Shown here: positions 32,450 through 40,979 of the stretch, in pieces
How the letters are laid out: every line of letters starts with the position of its first letter
Numbering within the stretch: position 1 is the first letter of the stretch
DNA from: an uncultured Clostridia bacterium
GTDB lineage: Bacteria > Bacillota > Clostridia > Christensenellales > CAG-917
Length of the DNA: 40,979 bases
Direction of reading: 5' to 3'
Assembly: GCA_934254835.1 (NCBI GenBank)
Contig: CAKQMI010000011.1
Span: forward strand, 1-40,979
Notes under the pieces: model-generated
Told to the model about the DNA's origin: nothing
Databases searched by the model: none
The model's input: only the letters and a program-made list of their open reading frames with translations
Made by a program: the position numbers and the translations under genes

Positions 32450-32481
32450 GGGGCCCCCAAAAGATACTTGTACTTTTGGGG
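32450..32481 (+). repeat. Isolated helix-1 hairpin of the structured element
   Basis: CCCCAAAAG (32455-32463) pairs with CTTTTGGGG (32473-32481) around ATACTTGTA, preceded by GGGG as in the full copies. Helices 2 and 3 are absent; the 49-base direct repeat follows at once. Confidence 0.75.
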
Positions 32482-32483
32482 CG

Positions 32484-32532
32484 GTAATCTCATCAAAATT
32501 CTGCCGTTTTTGATAAGTTAGTTTACGTCATT
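32484..32532 (+). repeat. 49-base exact direct repeat, right copy
   Basis: Identical to 32113-32161. Here it is followed by TTCCGAGTGTAGAGTGACG, a variant of the same REP family that follows the left copy. Confidence 0.9.
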
Positions 32533-32561
32533 CCGAGTGTAGAGTGACGTTTTTCTTTTCT

Positions 32562-32614
32562 GTCATTCTGAGGAGCCCCAACGGGGCTCCGTGAGAATCC
32601 CCTGGGAAGGGACA
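32562..32614 (+). repeat. REP-like palindrome of the TCATTCTGAG type
   Basis: A perfect inner stem GGAGCCCC (32572-32579) with GGGGCTCC (32583-32590), flanked by CATTCT and AGAATC which pair as an outer stem, then CCCTGGGAAGGGACACC. TCATTCTGAG...AGAATCCC is a known type of extragenic repeat in many bacteria. Confidence 0.75.
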
Positions 32615-32673
32615 CCTTATGAAACGATGCGCCTTTGGTACAGTTTGGATTTTTTATTGCTCAAAGCAAAAAA

Positions 32674-32886
32674 CTGTCAAAGGGACACTCTTGCCATATA
32701 TAAGACCGCATTGTTTATTTGGAAACATCGTATTTTTTTAATACAGATAATGTTTGATAATAATTGTGATAACCACGATATTGTGATAATTTTCAGCAAA
32801 GGATAAAAGGAGTTATTATAAATCACCCAAAAACCATTTTTCATATATCTTTTGGCAACACAAAAGCAAGAGTGCGCCTTTGACAG
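32674..32886. repeat. MITE-like stretch bounded by 21-base inverted repeats
   Basis: CTGTCAAAGG-GA-CACTCTTGC (32674-32694) matches the reverse complement of 32866-32886 at 19 of 21 positions. The inside is AT-rich (for example GATAATAATTGTGATAACC) with no credible gene; a 71-codon open frame entering it has no ribosome site or recognisable protein. It completes the gene-free region up to the kinase at 32983. Confidence 0.55.
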
Positions 32887-32982
32887 TAGGGTGTTTTTTA
32901 CATTGTCACAGCGGTTGTAACTTGATTATTCTGCTCAAATGTGTTAAGGTTATATCGAAAAGAGACATAATCGGGGGAGGTT

Positions 32983-33945
32983 ATGAAACAAAAAATCATC
33001 AGAGAGTATACCAAAGAGCAAACAAAAAGTTTTGTTAAAACCGTTATTTCGGAACGTTATGCTTGCGAGGTATTAAGTGTCAAATATGTCGGAGGCGGTT
33101 CTTTCGGTTACGTTTATAAAGTTGAGATTCCCGTTGCCCCGTATAAACTCATAGTCAAGGCATGCCGTGTCGAAGGTATGCATAAAAGTGAAGCAAATGC
33201 TTTGAAAACTCTTGGGGAAAATTCGCTGATACACCTTCCTATCGTATATTTTACCGTCGATGCAAGCGATGATATTCCCATGGATTTTATCGTTGAGGAA
33301 TATGTTTCGGGTACGGATTGCTTTACCGATTTCAGAAAACTATTTAAAAGTAAGCGAAAAAAACAACAGTTTGCCGATAGTATAGTTGAGGCGCTGGCTC
33401 ATTGGCACGGCATAACGAATGAAAAATTCGGTACTCTCGATAATCCCGAATACGATAATTGGTATGATTTTTATAAGCCGTTTGCAAAGGATGTTCTCGA
33501 CACCGCAGTGCAAATGAATAATGACGGTAAAATCAACGACAGAACAATCAAAACCATGCAAATTGCCTGGGAAAATTTCGGATATATTTTCAGTGAGCCT
33601 ATCAGACAGGCATCTCTTATTCACGGCGACTTAAACGTAATGAACATTATGAGCGACGGCGATTTGAATATTACTGCCATAATTGATCCGTTAGATTGCA
33701 AATGGGCGGATAAGGAATTCGAGTTGTTTCAATTAAGCAACCTTACGGGGAACTTCTTCAACCTCTACGATACCTATAAAGCAAGAAATTCCGTTTCAAA
33801 AAACGTTGACATAAAGTGTGCGTTTTATGCAGTATATCAAGAAATATATTGTTTTATAACCTCGGGCAGACATACGGAAATCATCTTAAAAATCGCCGTA
33901 AACAGATTAAGGAAGGAATTAAAAAAAGCCGGACTCCTCCGATGA
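32983..33945 (+). CDS. APH/fructosamine-kinase-like phosphotransferase
   Basis: A 320-residue small-molecule kinase of the aminoglycoside phosphotransferase fold. It has a glycine-rich loop VGGGSFGYVYKVE, a lysine strand KLIVKACRVEG, the catalytic loop LIHGDLNVMNIM (HGDxxxxN) and the metal-binding IIDPLDCKWADKEFEL. GGGGGAGG is very close to the ATG. The substrate is unknown: sugars, amino sugars, fructosamines or an antibiotic are all possible. Codon use looks more A/T-rich than its neighbours, and it follows a cluster of repeats, so it may have been acquired; that is inference. It has its own terminator. Confidence 0.85.
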   Translation: MKQKIIREYTKEQTKSFVKTVISERYACEVLSVKYVGGGSFGYVYKVEIPVAPYKLIVKACRVEGMHKSEANALKTLGENSLIHLPIVYFTVDASDDIPMDFIVEEYVSGTDCFTDFRKLFKSKRKKQQFADSIVEALAHWHGITNEKFGTLDNPEYDNWYDFYKPFAKDVLDTAVQMNNDGKINDRTIKTMQIAWENFGYIFSEPIRQASLIHGDLNVMNIMSDGDLNITAIIDPLDCKWADKEFELFQLSNLTGNFFNLYDTYKARNSVSKNVDIKCAFYAVYQEIYCFITSGRHTEIILKIAVNRLRKELKKAGLLR

Positions 33946-33977
33946 GTATTTGCCGATTTCTGATAGTTTTTTTCATC

Positions 33978-34000
33978 AGCACGCTTTGCGTGCTTTTTTT
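33978..34000 (+). terminator. Terminator of the APH-like kinase gene
   Basis: AGCACGC (33978-33984) pairs with GCGTGCT (33988-33994) around TTT, then a T run to 34000. It lies 33 bases after the stop. Confidence 0.9.
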
Positions 34001-34035
34001 ATTGTGTTTTTATTAAACTTTTTTTCATAAAGGTA

Positions 34036-34063
34036 TTGACAAATCGAAAATTCGTGATACAAT
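34036..34063 (+). promoter_or_regulatory. Promoter of clpB
   Basis: TTGACA (34036-34041) and TACAAT (34058-34063) are 16 bases apart. The CIRCE element starts 3 bases after the -10, so it covers the transcription start. Confidence 0.85.
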
Positions 34064-34065
34064 AA

Positions 34066-34092
34066 TTAGCAATCAATGGTTGAGAGTGCTAA
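34066..34092 (+). promoter_or_regulatory. CIRCE operator (HrcA binding site)
   Basis: TTAGCAATC (34066-34074), nine bases, GAGTGCTAA (34084-34092). This is the 9-9-9 CIRCE architecture; only one base of the left half differs from the consensus TTAGCACTC. HrcA would repress clpB until heat or protein misfolding titrates GroE. Confidence 0.92.
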
Positions 34093-34156
34093 CGGTCGAT
34101 TGTGTCAACTGCCAACTCTCGTGAATGTAACAAAGAAAAAGGAGGATAATAAGTAT

Positions 34157-36757
<2,601 letters not shown>

Positions 36758-36764
36758 AACGAAG

Positions 36765-36790
36765 AAGCATCTCACGCGAGATGCTTTTTT
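36765..36790 (+). terminator. Terminator of clpB
   Basis: AAGCATCTC (36765-36773) pairs with GAGATGCTT (36778-36786) around ACGC, followed by T4. It lies 7 bases after the stop. Confidence 0.9.
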
Positions 36791-36866
36791 AATGCAAAAA
36801 ATATGCGACAGTCAAGAATTTGAACATCGTGCAAGACAGTGCGCGAAAATTAAGGTATATTTTTGT

Positions 36867-36896
36867 TTTACAGTATATCGTTGTATAAAATATAAT
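36867..36896 (+). promoter_or_regulatory. Promoter of the fused ABC transporter
   Basis: TTTACA (36867-36872) and TATAAT (36891-36896) are 18 bases apart; the ATG is 47 bases downstream. No two-component operator or obvious repeat is seen in the leader. Confidence 0.65.
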
Positions 36897-36943
36897 ATAT
36901 CTATGGTCGGTTCATAAACATATCGATTGACCACGGAGGTTTT

Positions 36944-39790
36944 ATGATTGAAATCAGAAATATCGTAAAAACTTATCGCCCGAAAAAAGGCGGTGTGGTG
37001 AAAGCCCTCGACGACGTTAGTCTGAAATTCCCCGAAAAAGGTCTTGTGTTTGTCCTTGGGAAATCGGGCAGTGGCAAGTCCACGCTCCTGAACGTCATGG
37101 GCGGGCTCGACACGGCGGACAGCGGTGAAATCATCGTCAAAGGCAAGTCGTCCAAGGAGTTTTCGACGGGCGACTTCGACAGTTATCGCAACACCTATCT
37201 CGGCTTTATTTTCCAAGAGTACAACATTTTGGAAGACTTCAACGTGGGTGCGAACATTGCGCTTGCGCTGAAACTTCAGGGCGAAAAAGCGACCGACGAA
37301 AAAATCAACGAAATTTTGGACGAAGTCGGGCTTTCGGGCTATGGGAAAAGAAAACCCAACGAGTTGTCGGGCGGGCAGAAACAGCGCGTCGCAATTGCAA
37401 GGGCGCTTGTCAAAAATCCCGAAATCATTATGGCGGACGAGCCTACGGGCGCGCTTGACAGCGGTACGGGCATACAAGTTTTCGACACCCTCAAAAAACT
37501 GTCCAAGGACAAACTTGTCATCGTCGTTTCGCACGACCGCGAGTTTGCCGAGTCCTACGGCGACAGGGTTATCGAGTTGAAAGACGGCGCGGTCATTTCC
37601 GACATCGAAAAGCACCGTATCGACGCCGAAGTGGAAGCAGGCGGGGCGGAAAATTATAAAGGAAAACTTTTGCATTTTCCCAAAGGCTATCGCCTGACCG
37701 CCGACGACGTAAAACGCATCAACGAATATCTTGAAAAGGACGAGGCGTTTTTGTCGCTTGACGAAAAGGTCAATTCCGACGTAAAAACCGCGTCGCACAT
37801 CGATGAAAACGGCAAAATGGAGTCGTTTGCTCCCACCGATGAGAGCGCGATTACGAGTTCCGACGACAAACCGTTCAAACTTATTAAATCGCGCATGCCC
37901 GTCAAAGAAAGTTTCAAAATGGGCGTCAGCGGTATGAAGACCAAACCGTTCAGGCTGATCGTCACGATTTTCTTGTGTTTCGTGTGTTTTGCAATGTTCG
38001 GTATCGTTGACAGTTTCGCCGCGTACGACAGCAAGACCGCCATCGTCAACTCGATCGTCGACAGCGGAATAAAATATACCACGTTCAGAAAAACCGTGCT
38101 GGTTGACGGCTACGGCGAGCAGTTCTTCACCGAAAAACGAATGTCCGACGCCGACGTCGAAAACCTGAAAAAAAAGACGGGTATGGAGTTTTTGCCCGTG
38201 CTGTCCGAAAACGGTAGCGGATATTACAGCGGTGGCAACGCGAGCGTTTCGGGGAATTTCTTGAAAGACGCAACAAGCAGGGTTTATAACGGCAACGTTT
38301 CGGGCATCGTCGAGGTCAAGGACGAAGACACCCTGAAAAAGCACAATCTTTCGCTTATGGCGGGAAGATTGCCAAAGACTGACGACGAAATTGCGATAAG
38401 CGACTTTATTTTCGATTGCTTCAAAAAATGGGGATACTCCTACATTGACGACAAGGGCATTCCCGACGAAAGCAAAAATATCGAAGCGTCCGATATAAAA
38501 TCCGCCACGGACTTTGTCAATGCCAAACCCAAACCGAACCTGAAAATCGCGGGTAGCGCGATGAACGGCACATTCAAAATCGTCGGCGTCGTGAAAACGG
38601 GCTACGATTATTCCAGATACACCGCTCTCGACAAGACCGTCGGAAGCGACGACGCACTCGACTACTTTATGTTGCAAAGCCAGTTTTCAAGCGAGCATAA
38701 CAGCGCGTTTTCGGGCATGCTCTTTTCAGGAAAAGACTTCATCAAAAACTACCTTGAATACAAGGGTTTCGGCGGGGAAATTTACGACGGGGCGAATTTG
38801 CAATGCGAAGAAATTAACGGGAAGGCGCACGGAATGTTTATGGGCGGAAACTATAAACACTATTTCACGGATTCGTCAAAAATGACGTTTTTTGAGGACG
38901 GCAAAACCACGCTTTCCGGCAACGAAATAATTTTGGAAAAAAATGCGCTGATTAAAGCGCTGGAGAACGTCTATTACGACGATGAAAATGCGCTTGAAAA
39001 ACTCAATAAATTGGACACCGAAACGGACGCAGAAACAATAAAAACCACGCTTGCATCGCTTGTGAAAGACGCAAAAATCAAAATGCGTTGCGGTGGGCCT
39101 TACAACCCGTATATCACGAAAATTGTAACGATAAAAGGATTTTTCTTCGATAACGGCGACGGCACGGTGGATTCAAGTTTTATCGGCATGTCGGAAAGCC
39201 TTGCCGACGAAATCAAAAACGTGCCCGTCGGCAAATATGCAATGGCGATTTCCGGCGAAAAACTTTCCAAATCCGACCTTGAAAAAGTCGTCGATTTTTC
39301 TATGAAAAGCGAAGACGGCGTCAAGTATTCTTTGGTCAACTATGTCGTTTCGGCAGAGAATATGGTGGGCTCGTTCATCAAAACCGTCGCCAAAATCTTA
39401 TTGTATGTCGGCATAGGCGTTTTCGTATTCGCAGTCATACTGTTTATGACATATATTTCGGCGTCGATATCCTACAAAAAACGCGAAATCGGCATTTTAC
39501 GAGCCGTAGGAGCGCGTTCAAGTGACGTTTTCGGCATATTCTTTAACGAGGCGCTTGTAATTTCACTCATAGTATTCGTGCTTGCGACGATAGGAAGCGG
39601 TGTCGTTGTCGCCGTTGTTAATTCGTCCTTGCGTGCAACCTACGGACTGCCGATAACCCTTTTAAGTTACGGTATTCGCGAGGTCGGAATTATCCTTTTG
39701 GGTTGCGTCGCCACGGCACTTTTTGCAAGCTTTATACCTGTACTTAGGATTGCCCGTAAGAAACCTGTCGACGCGATTAAAAACCGATAA
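36944..39790 (+). CDS. ABC transporter: ATPase fused to FtsX/MacB-type permease
   Basis: A 948-residue single-chain transporter of the type VII (MacB/FtsX-like) class. The N-terminal ATPase has Walker A GKSGSGKS (39-46), the Q-loop FIFQEYNILEDF, signature LSGGQKQR (141-148) and Walker B IIMADEPTGALDS (161-173). A linker leads to membrane helix 1 (about 332-355, LIVTIFLCFVCFAMFGIVDSF). An extracytoplasmic domain of about 430 residues precedes three C-terminal helices (about 810-940) including SISYKKREIGILRAVGARS, the FtsX signature. Such proteins move lipids or peptides, or drive cell-envelope work rather than import. The substrate is unknown. GGAGG precedes the ATG. No two-component system or partner subunit is adjacent. 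Confidence 0.92.
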   Translation: MIEIRNIVKTYRPKKGGVVKALDDVSLKFPEKGLVFVLGKSGSGKSTLLNVMGGLDTADSGEIIVKGKSSKEFSTGDFDSYRNTYLGFIFQEYNILEDFNVGANIALALKLQGEKATDEKINEILDEVGLSGYGKRKPNELSGGQKQRVAIARALVKNPEIIMADEPTGALDSGTGIQVFDTLKKLSKDKLVIVVSHDREFAESYGDRVIELKDGAVISDIEKHRIDAEVEAGGAENYKGKLLHFPKGYRLTADDVKRINEYLEKDEAFLSLDEKVNSDVKTASHIDENGKMESFAPTDESAITSSDDKPFKLIKSRMPVKESFKMGVSGMKTKPFRLIVTIFLCFVCFAMFGIVDSFAAYDSKTAIVNSIVDSGIKYTTFRKTVLVDGYGEQFFTEKRMSDADVENLKKKTGMEFLPVLSENGSGYYSGGNASVSGNFLKDATSRVYNGNVSGIVEVKDEDTLKKHNLSLMAGRLPKTDDEIAISDFIFDCFKKWGYSYIDDKGIPDESKNIEASDIKSATDFVNAKPKPNLKIAGSAMNGTFKIVGVVKTGYDYSRYTALDKTVGSDDALDYFMLQSQFSSEHNSAFSGMLFSGKDFIKNYLEYKGFGGEIYDGANLQCEEINGKAHGMFMGGNYKHYFTDSSKMTFFEDGKTTLSGNEIILEKNALIKALENVYYDDENALEKLNKLDTETDAETIKTTLASLVKDAKIKMRCGGPYNPYITKIVTIKGFFFDNGDGTVDSSFIGMSESLADEIKNVPVGKYAMAISGEKLSKSDLEKVVDFSMKSEDGVKYSLVNYVVSAENMVGSFIKTVAKILLYVGIGVFVFAVILFMTYISASISYKKREIGILRAVGARSSDVFGIFFNEALVISLIVFVLATIGSGVVVAVVNSSLRATYGLPITLLSYGIREVGIILLGCVATALFASFIPVLRIARKKPVDAIKNR

Positions 39791-39794
39791 TTTG

Positions 39795-39876
39795 CGCCTT
39801 TTCGGCGTTTTGGCAGAACCCCGCTCGGTTACGTACACCAAAGTACGCGCCCTCGCAAGAACCTGCCAAGAACCCC
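39795..39876 (+). repeat. 3'-end-associated dispersed repeat, copy B
   Basis: GCGCCTTTTCGGCG begins 4 bases after the ABC stop codon. It then carries CTCGGTTACGTACACC, GTACGCGCC and AGAACCTGCCAAGAAC in the same order as copy A at 32031-32112. It opens the gene-free region 39791-40338. Confidence 0.75.
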
Positions 39877-39963
39877 AAAAATCCATCAAATTCTCGGTTT
39901 TTAATGCATGTAATATTTGCGATATTCTGCTTTTTCGGCGGAACTTGAAAATCTGTGAAAAAA

Positions 39964-40076
39964 GGGGACCCCGCGGGATACTGTGTACTCGCGGGGAAAA
40001 GGAGTATGCAAGCATAAGACAGGCGATTGTCGCTTGCGACAATCGGTTGGTCAAAACGAAGCATACGACGCATTCT
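39964..40076 (+). repeat. Structured dispersed element, copy 3 (best-paired copy)
   Basis: Helix 1 CCCCGCGGG (39969-39977) with CTCGCGGGG (39988-39996), loop ATACTGTGTA. Helix 2 GTATGC (40004-40009) with GCATAC (40061-40066), perfect. Helix 3 CGATTGTCG (40024-40032) with CGACAATCG (40037-40045), loop CTTG, perfect. Constant linkers AAAAGGA, AAGCATAAGAC and GGTCAAAA. The element ends GACGCAT as copy 1 does. Confidence 0.85.
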
Positions 40077-40160
40077 CGGTTTTTAATTAACAGGTTATTC
40101 TGCTAATATTTTGACATTGCGAGACATCGCCTTTGTTTTCTTCCGTGCAACGCACTTTAT

Positions 40161-40209
40161 GTCATTGCGAGCGTAGCGTGGCAATCTCCCGGAAGGGCAC
40201 GACATGACA
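40161..40209 (+). repeat. REP-like palindrome of the GTCATTGCGAG type
   Basis: GTCATTGCGAGCGTAGCGTG is followed by GCAATCTCCCGGAAGGG. ATTGC (40164-40168) pairs with GCAAT (40181-40185), and TGTCAT with ATGACA (40204-40209) outside it. A variant of its start also appears at 40113-40121 (ACATTGCGAG). This is the uninterrupted form of the repeat that brackets the structured element at 20785. Confidence 0.75.
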
Positions 40210-40212
40210 ACA

Positions 40213-40242
40213 AAAAAACGACCGTGGGAACGGTCGTTTTTT
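40213..40242. terminator. Bidirectional terminator before the Sel1 operon's 3' end
   Basis: AAAAAACGACCGT (40213-40225) pairs with ACGGTCGTTTTTT (40230-40242) around GGGA. On the minus strand the run of T after the stem ends the Sel1 transcript; on plus it would stop readthrough from the repeat region. Confidence 0.85.
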
Positions 40243-40270
40243 GTGGGACACGTGAAAATCGCGTGAAAAA

Positions 40271-40342
40271 CTATAAACTTCTCAGGACTTTGTTGACTTC
40301 CGCCATTTCGCAAAGCCTTGCCTTTTGTGAAGTCGTAATCAT
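40271..40342 (-). CDS. Possible 23-residue microprotein after the Sel1 gene
   Basis: ATG at 40342 overlaps the Sel1 stop (ATGA, four bases). The frame reads MITTSQKARLCEMAEVNKVL and three more residues, then TAG, and lies before a terminator. Overlap and position fit translational coupling, but the frame is so short that chance cannot be excluded. No function is suggested. Confidence 0.25.
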   Translation of the reverse strand: MITTSQKARLCEMAEVNKVLRSL

Positions 40343-40974
40343 AGTTTGCTCTTATCTTTATCCATCTTCAAATAAACGTTTTTAATCGCGGCAAGTCCTG
40401 CTTTTTCGCCGTTTTCGACCGCTTTGCCGTACATTTCAATTGCTTTTTTATAATCTTTTCTCACGCCGAGTCCGTTTTCGTAACAGATTCCGAGATTGTG
40501 ATACGCAACGCCCGAATTATACTTTTCGGCGGCTGTCTTAAAGCATTTTACCGCTTCTTTTTTGTCTTCTTTCACGCCGTTGCCTTGAAGATAGCAAAGT
40601 CCGATATTGATAATTGCTTCGTACTCGCCGAAATTGTATGCGTCGGTAAACAAATAAAAGGCTTTTTTATAAGCCACTTCGGTTTTGACGGTGTAGTAGT
40701 AATAAAGTCCCATTTGCAGGCACGCCGACGGATTTTCGCCTTTAACGCTCTTTTTCAGCCAATGAAGTGCCGTTTCCCTGTCGGCGGTTACGCCGTAATA
40801 ACCGCAAGCGTACGCCATACCGAGATTATATTGCGCGGCGGCGTTGCCGAGATTTGCGGCGCGCTTAAAGAGTTTCAAAGCGGTTTTCTCGTCCCTTTCA
40901 AGCCCGAGTTCGTCGCCGAGATACGCTTCCGCCATTCTCTCGATAGCGTCCGGATAATCATCTTCCATTGCCAT
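40339..40974 (-). CDS. Sel1-like repeat protein, possibly 5'-truncated by the window edge
   Basis: A 211-residue frame made of about five Sel1/TPR units, each with the A-x-x-x-L-G-x-x-Y pattern: AAQYNLGMAYACGYYGV, SACLQMGLYYYYTVK, EAIINIGLCYLQGNGV and GVAYHNLGICYENGLGV. Such solenoids mediate protein-protein contacts. The first ATG is 6 bases from the window end and its frame stays open there, with no visible ribosome site, so the true start may lie outside. No signal peptide is seen in the part present. Confidence 0.82.
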   Translation of the reverse strand: MAMEDDYPDAIERMAEAYLGDELGLERDEKTALKLFKRAANLGNAAAQYNLGMAYACGYYGVTADRETALHWLKKSVKGENPSACLQMGLYYYYTVKTEVAYKKAFYLFTDAYNFGEYEAIINIGLCYLQGNGVKEDKKEAVKCFKTAAEKYNSGVAYHNLGICYENGLGVRKDYKKAIEMYGKAVENGEKAGLAAIKNVYLKMDKDKSKL

Positions 40975-40979
40975 ACGAT

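Noticed and set aside
32113..32532. CRISPR array
   Set aside because: Only two 49-base repeats 371 bases apart, with no regular spacers and no cas genes.
32591..32806. 71-codon open frame in the repeat cluster
   Set aside because: It begins inside a REP palindrome, has no ribosome site, and crosses an AT-rich inverted-repeat region.
36812..38677. 621-codon open frame on minus opposite the ABC transporter
   Set aside because: Antisense of an ABC ATPase with all motifs intact; the translated product is low in recognisable features and has no start signals.
40095..40313. 72-codon open frame on minus over the terminator and REP
   Set aside because: It runs through a bidirectional terminator and a REP palindrome and its product is not protein-like.

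Overview
The window reads as an ordinary chromosomal stretch of a low-to-moderate GC Gram-positive anaerobe, most likely class Clostridia. The Christensenellales-type uncultured lineages are my best guess, but that is inference. The pointers are: single-chain (glyQS-type) glycyl-tRNA synthetase, CoaX rather than CoaA, HrcA/CIRCE control of clpB, an ECF folate transporter under a THF riboswitch, a DUF421/DUF4363 pair, a SpoVB/MurJ-like flippase next to a LysM protein, a Cys/Gly-rich 'high-cysteine' miniprotein, strong GGAGG ribosome sites and sigma-A promoters. I see no phage, insertion sequence, CRISPR array or plasmid genes.

Layout. 1-2.9 kb (minus): asd-dapA-dapB, the aspartate-semialdehyde to dihydrodipicolinate branch, then a tRNA-Ser(CGA) cut by the window edge; dapB has a one-base frameshift near its 3' end. 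3.0-8.6 kb (plus): an operon of a membrane protein, a methyltransferase, hslO, a large TPR protein and an acidic helical protein. 8.6-12.7 kb: YkvI-like transporter, guaB, and hflX with an N-terminal JAMM-like extension. 12.7-15.4 kb: XRE regulator, glyQS, a Cys/Gly-rich miniprotein and a TspO-like protein. 15.5-17.8 kb: coaX-hom-small membrane protein. 17.85-18.98 kb: an XRE regulator divergent from a lipoprotein, bounded by duplicated terminators. 19.0-20.65 kb: acyl-CoA synthetase. 21.0-26.7 kb: two tail-anchored small proteins, then uvrB-uvrA. 26.7-30.9 kb: DUF4363/DUF421, THF riboswitch-folT, flippase, LysM protein, PNPOx-like protein. 31-34 kb: ROK sugar kinase, a 950-bp repeat cluster, APH-like kinase. 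34-39.8 kb: CIRCE-clpB and a fused ABC transporter. 39.8-40.98 kb: more repeats and a Sel1-repeat protein.

The most interesting unexplained signal is a dispersed intergenic element of about 110 bases with three full copies (about 20.8, 32.2 and 40.0 kb) and a stray hairpin at 32.45 kb. Three helices are kept by compensatory base changes between copies while linker and loop sequences stay constant, which argues for a conserved folded RNA or a structured mobile repeat. It lies among REP-like 'GTCATTGCGAG' palindromes, and at copy 1 appears nested inside one. Other leads are the JAMM-HflX fusion, the XRE/lipoprotein cassette with two 19-bp operator-like palindromes, a hairpin that buries the ribosome site of the YkvI-like gene, and the paired tail-anchored proteins ahead of uvrBA.
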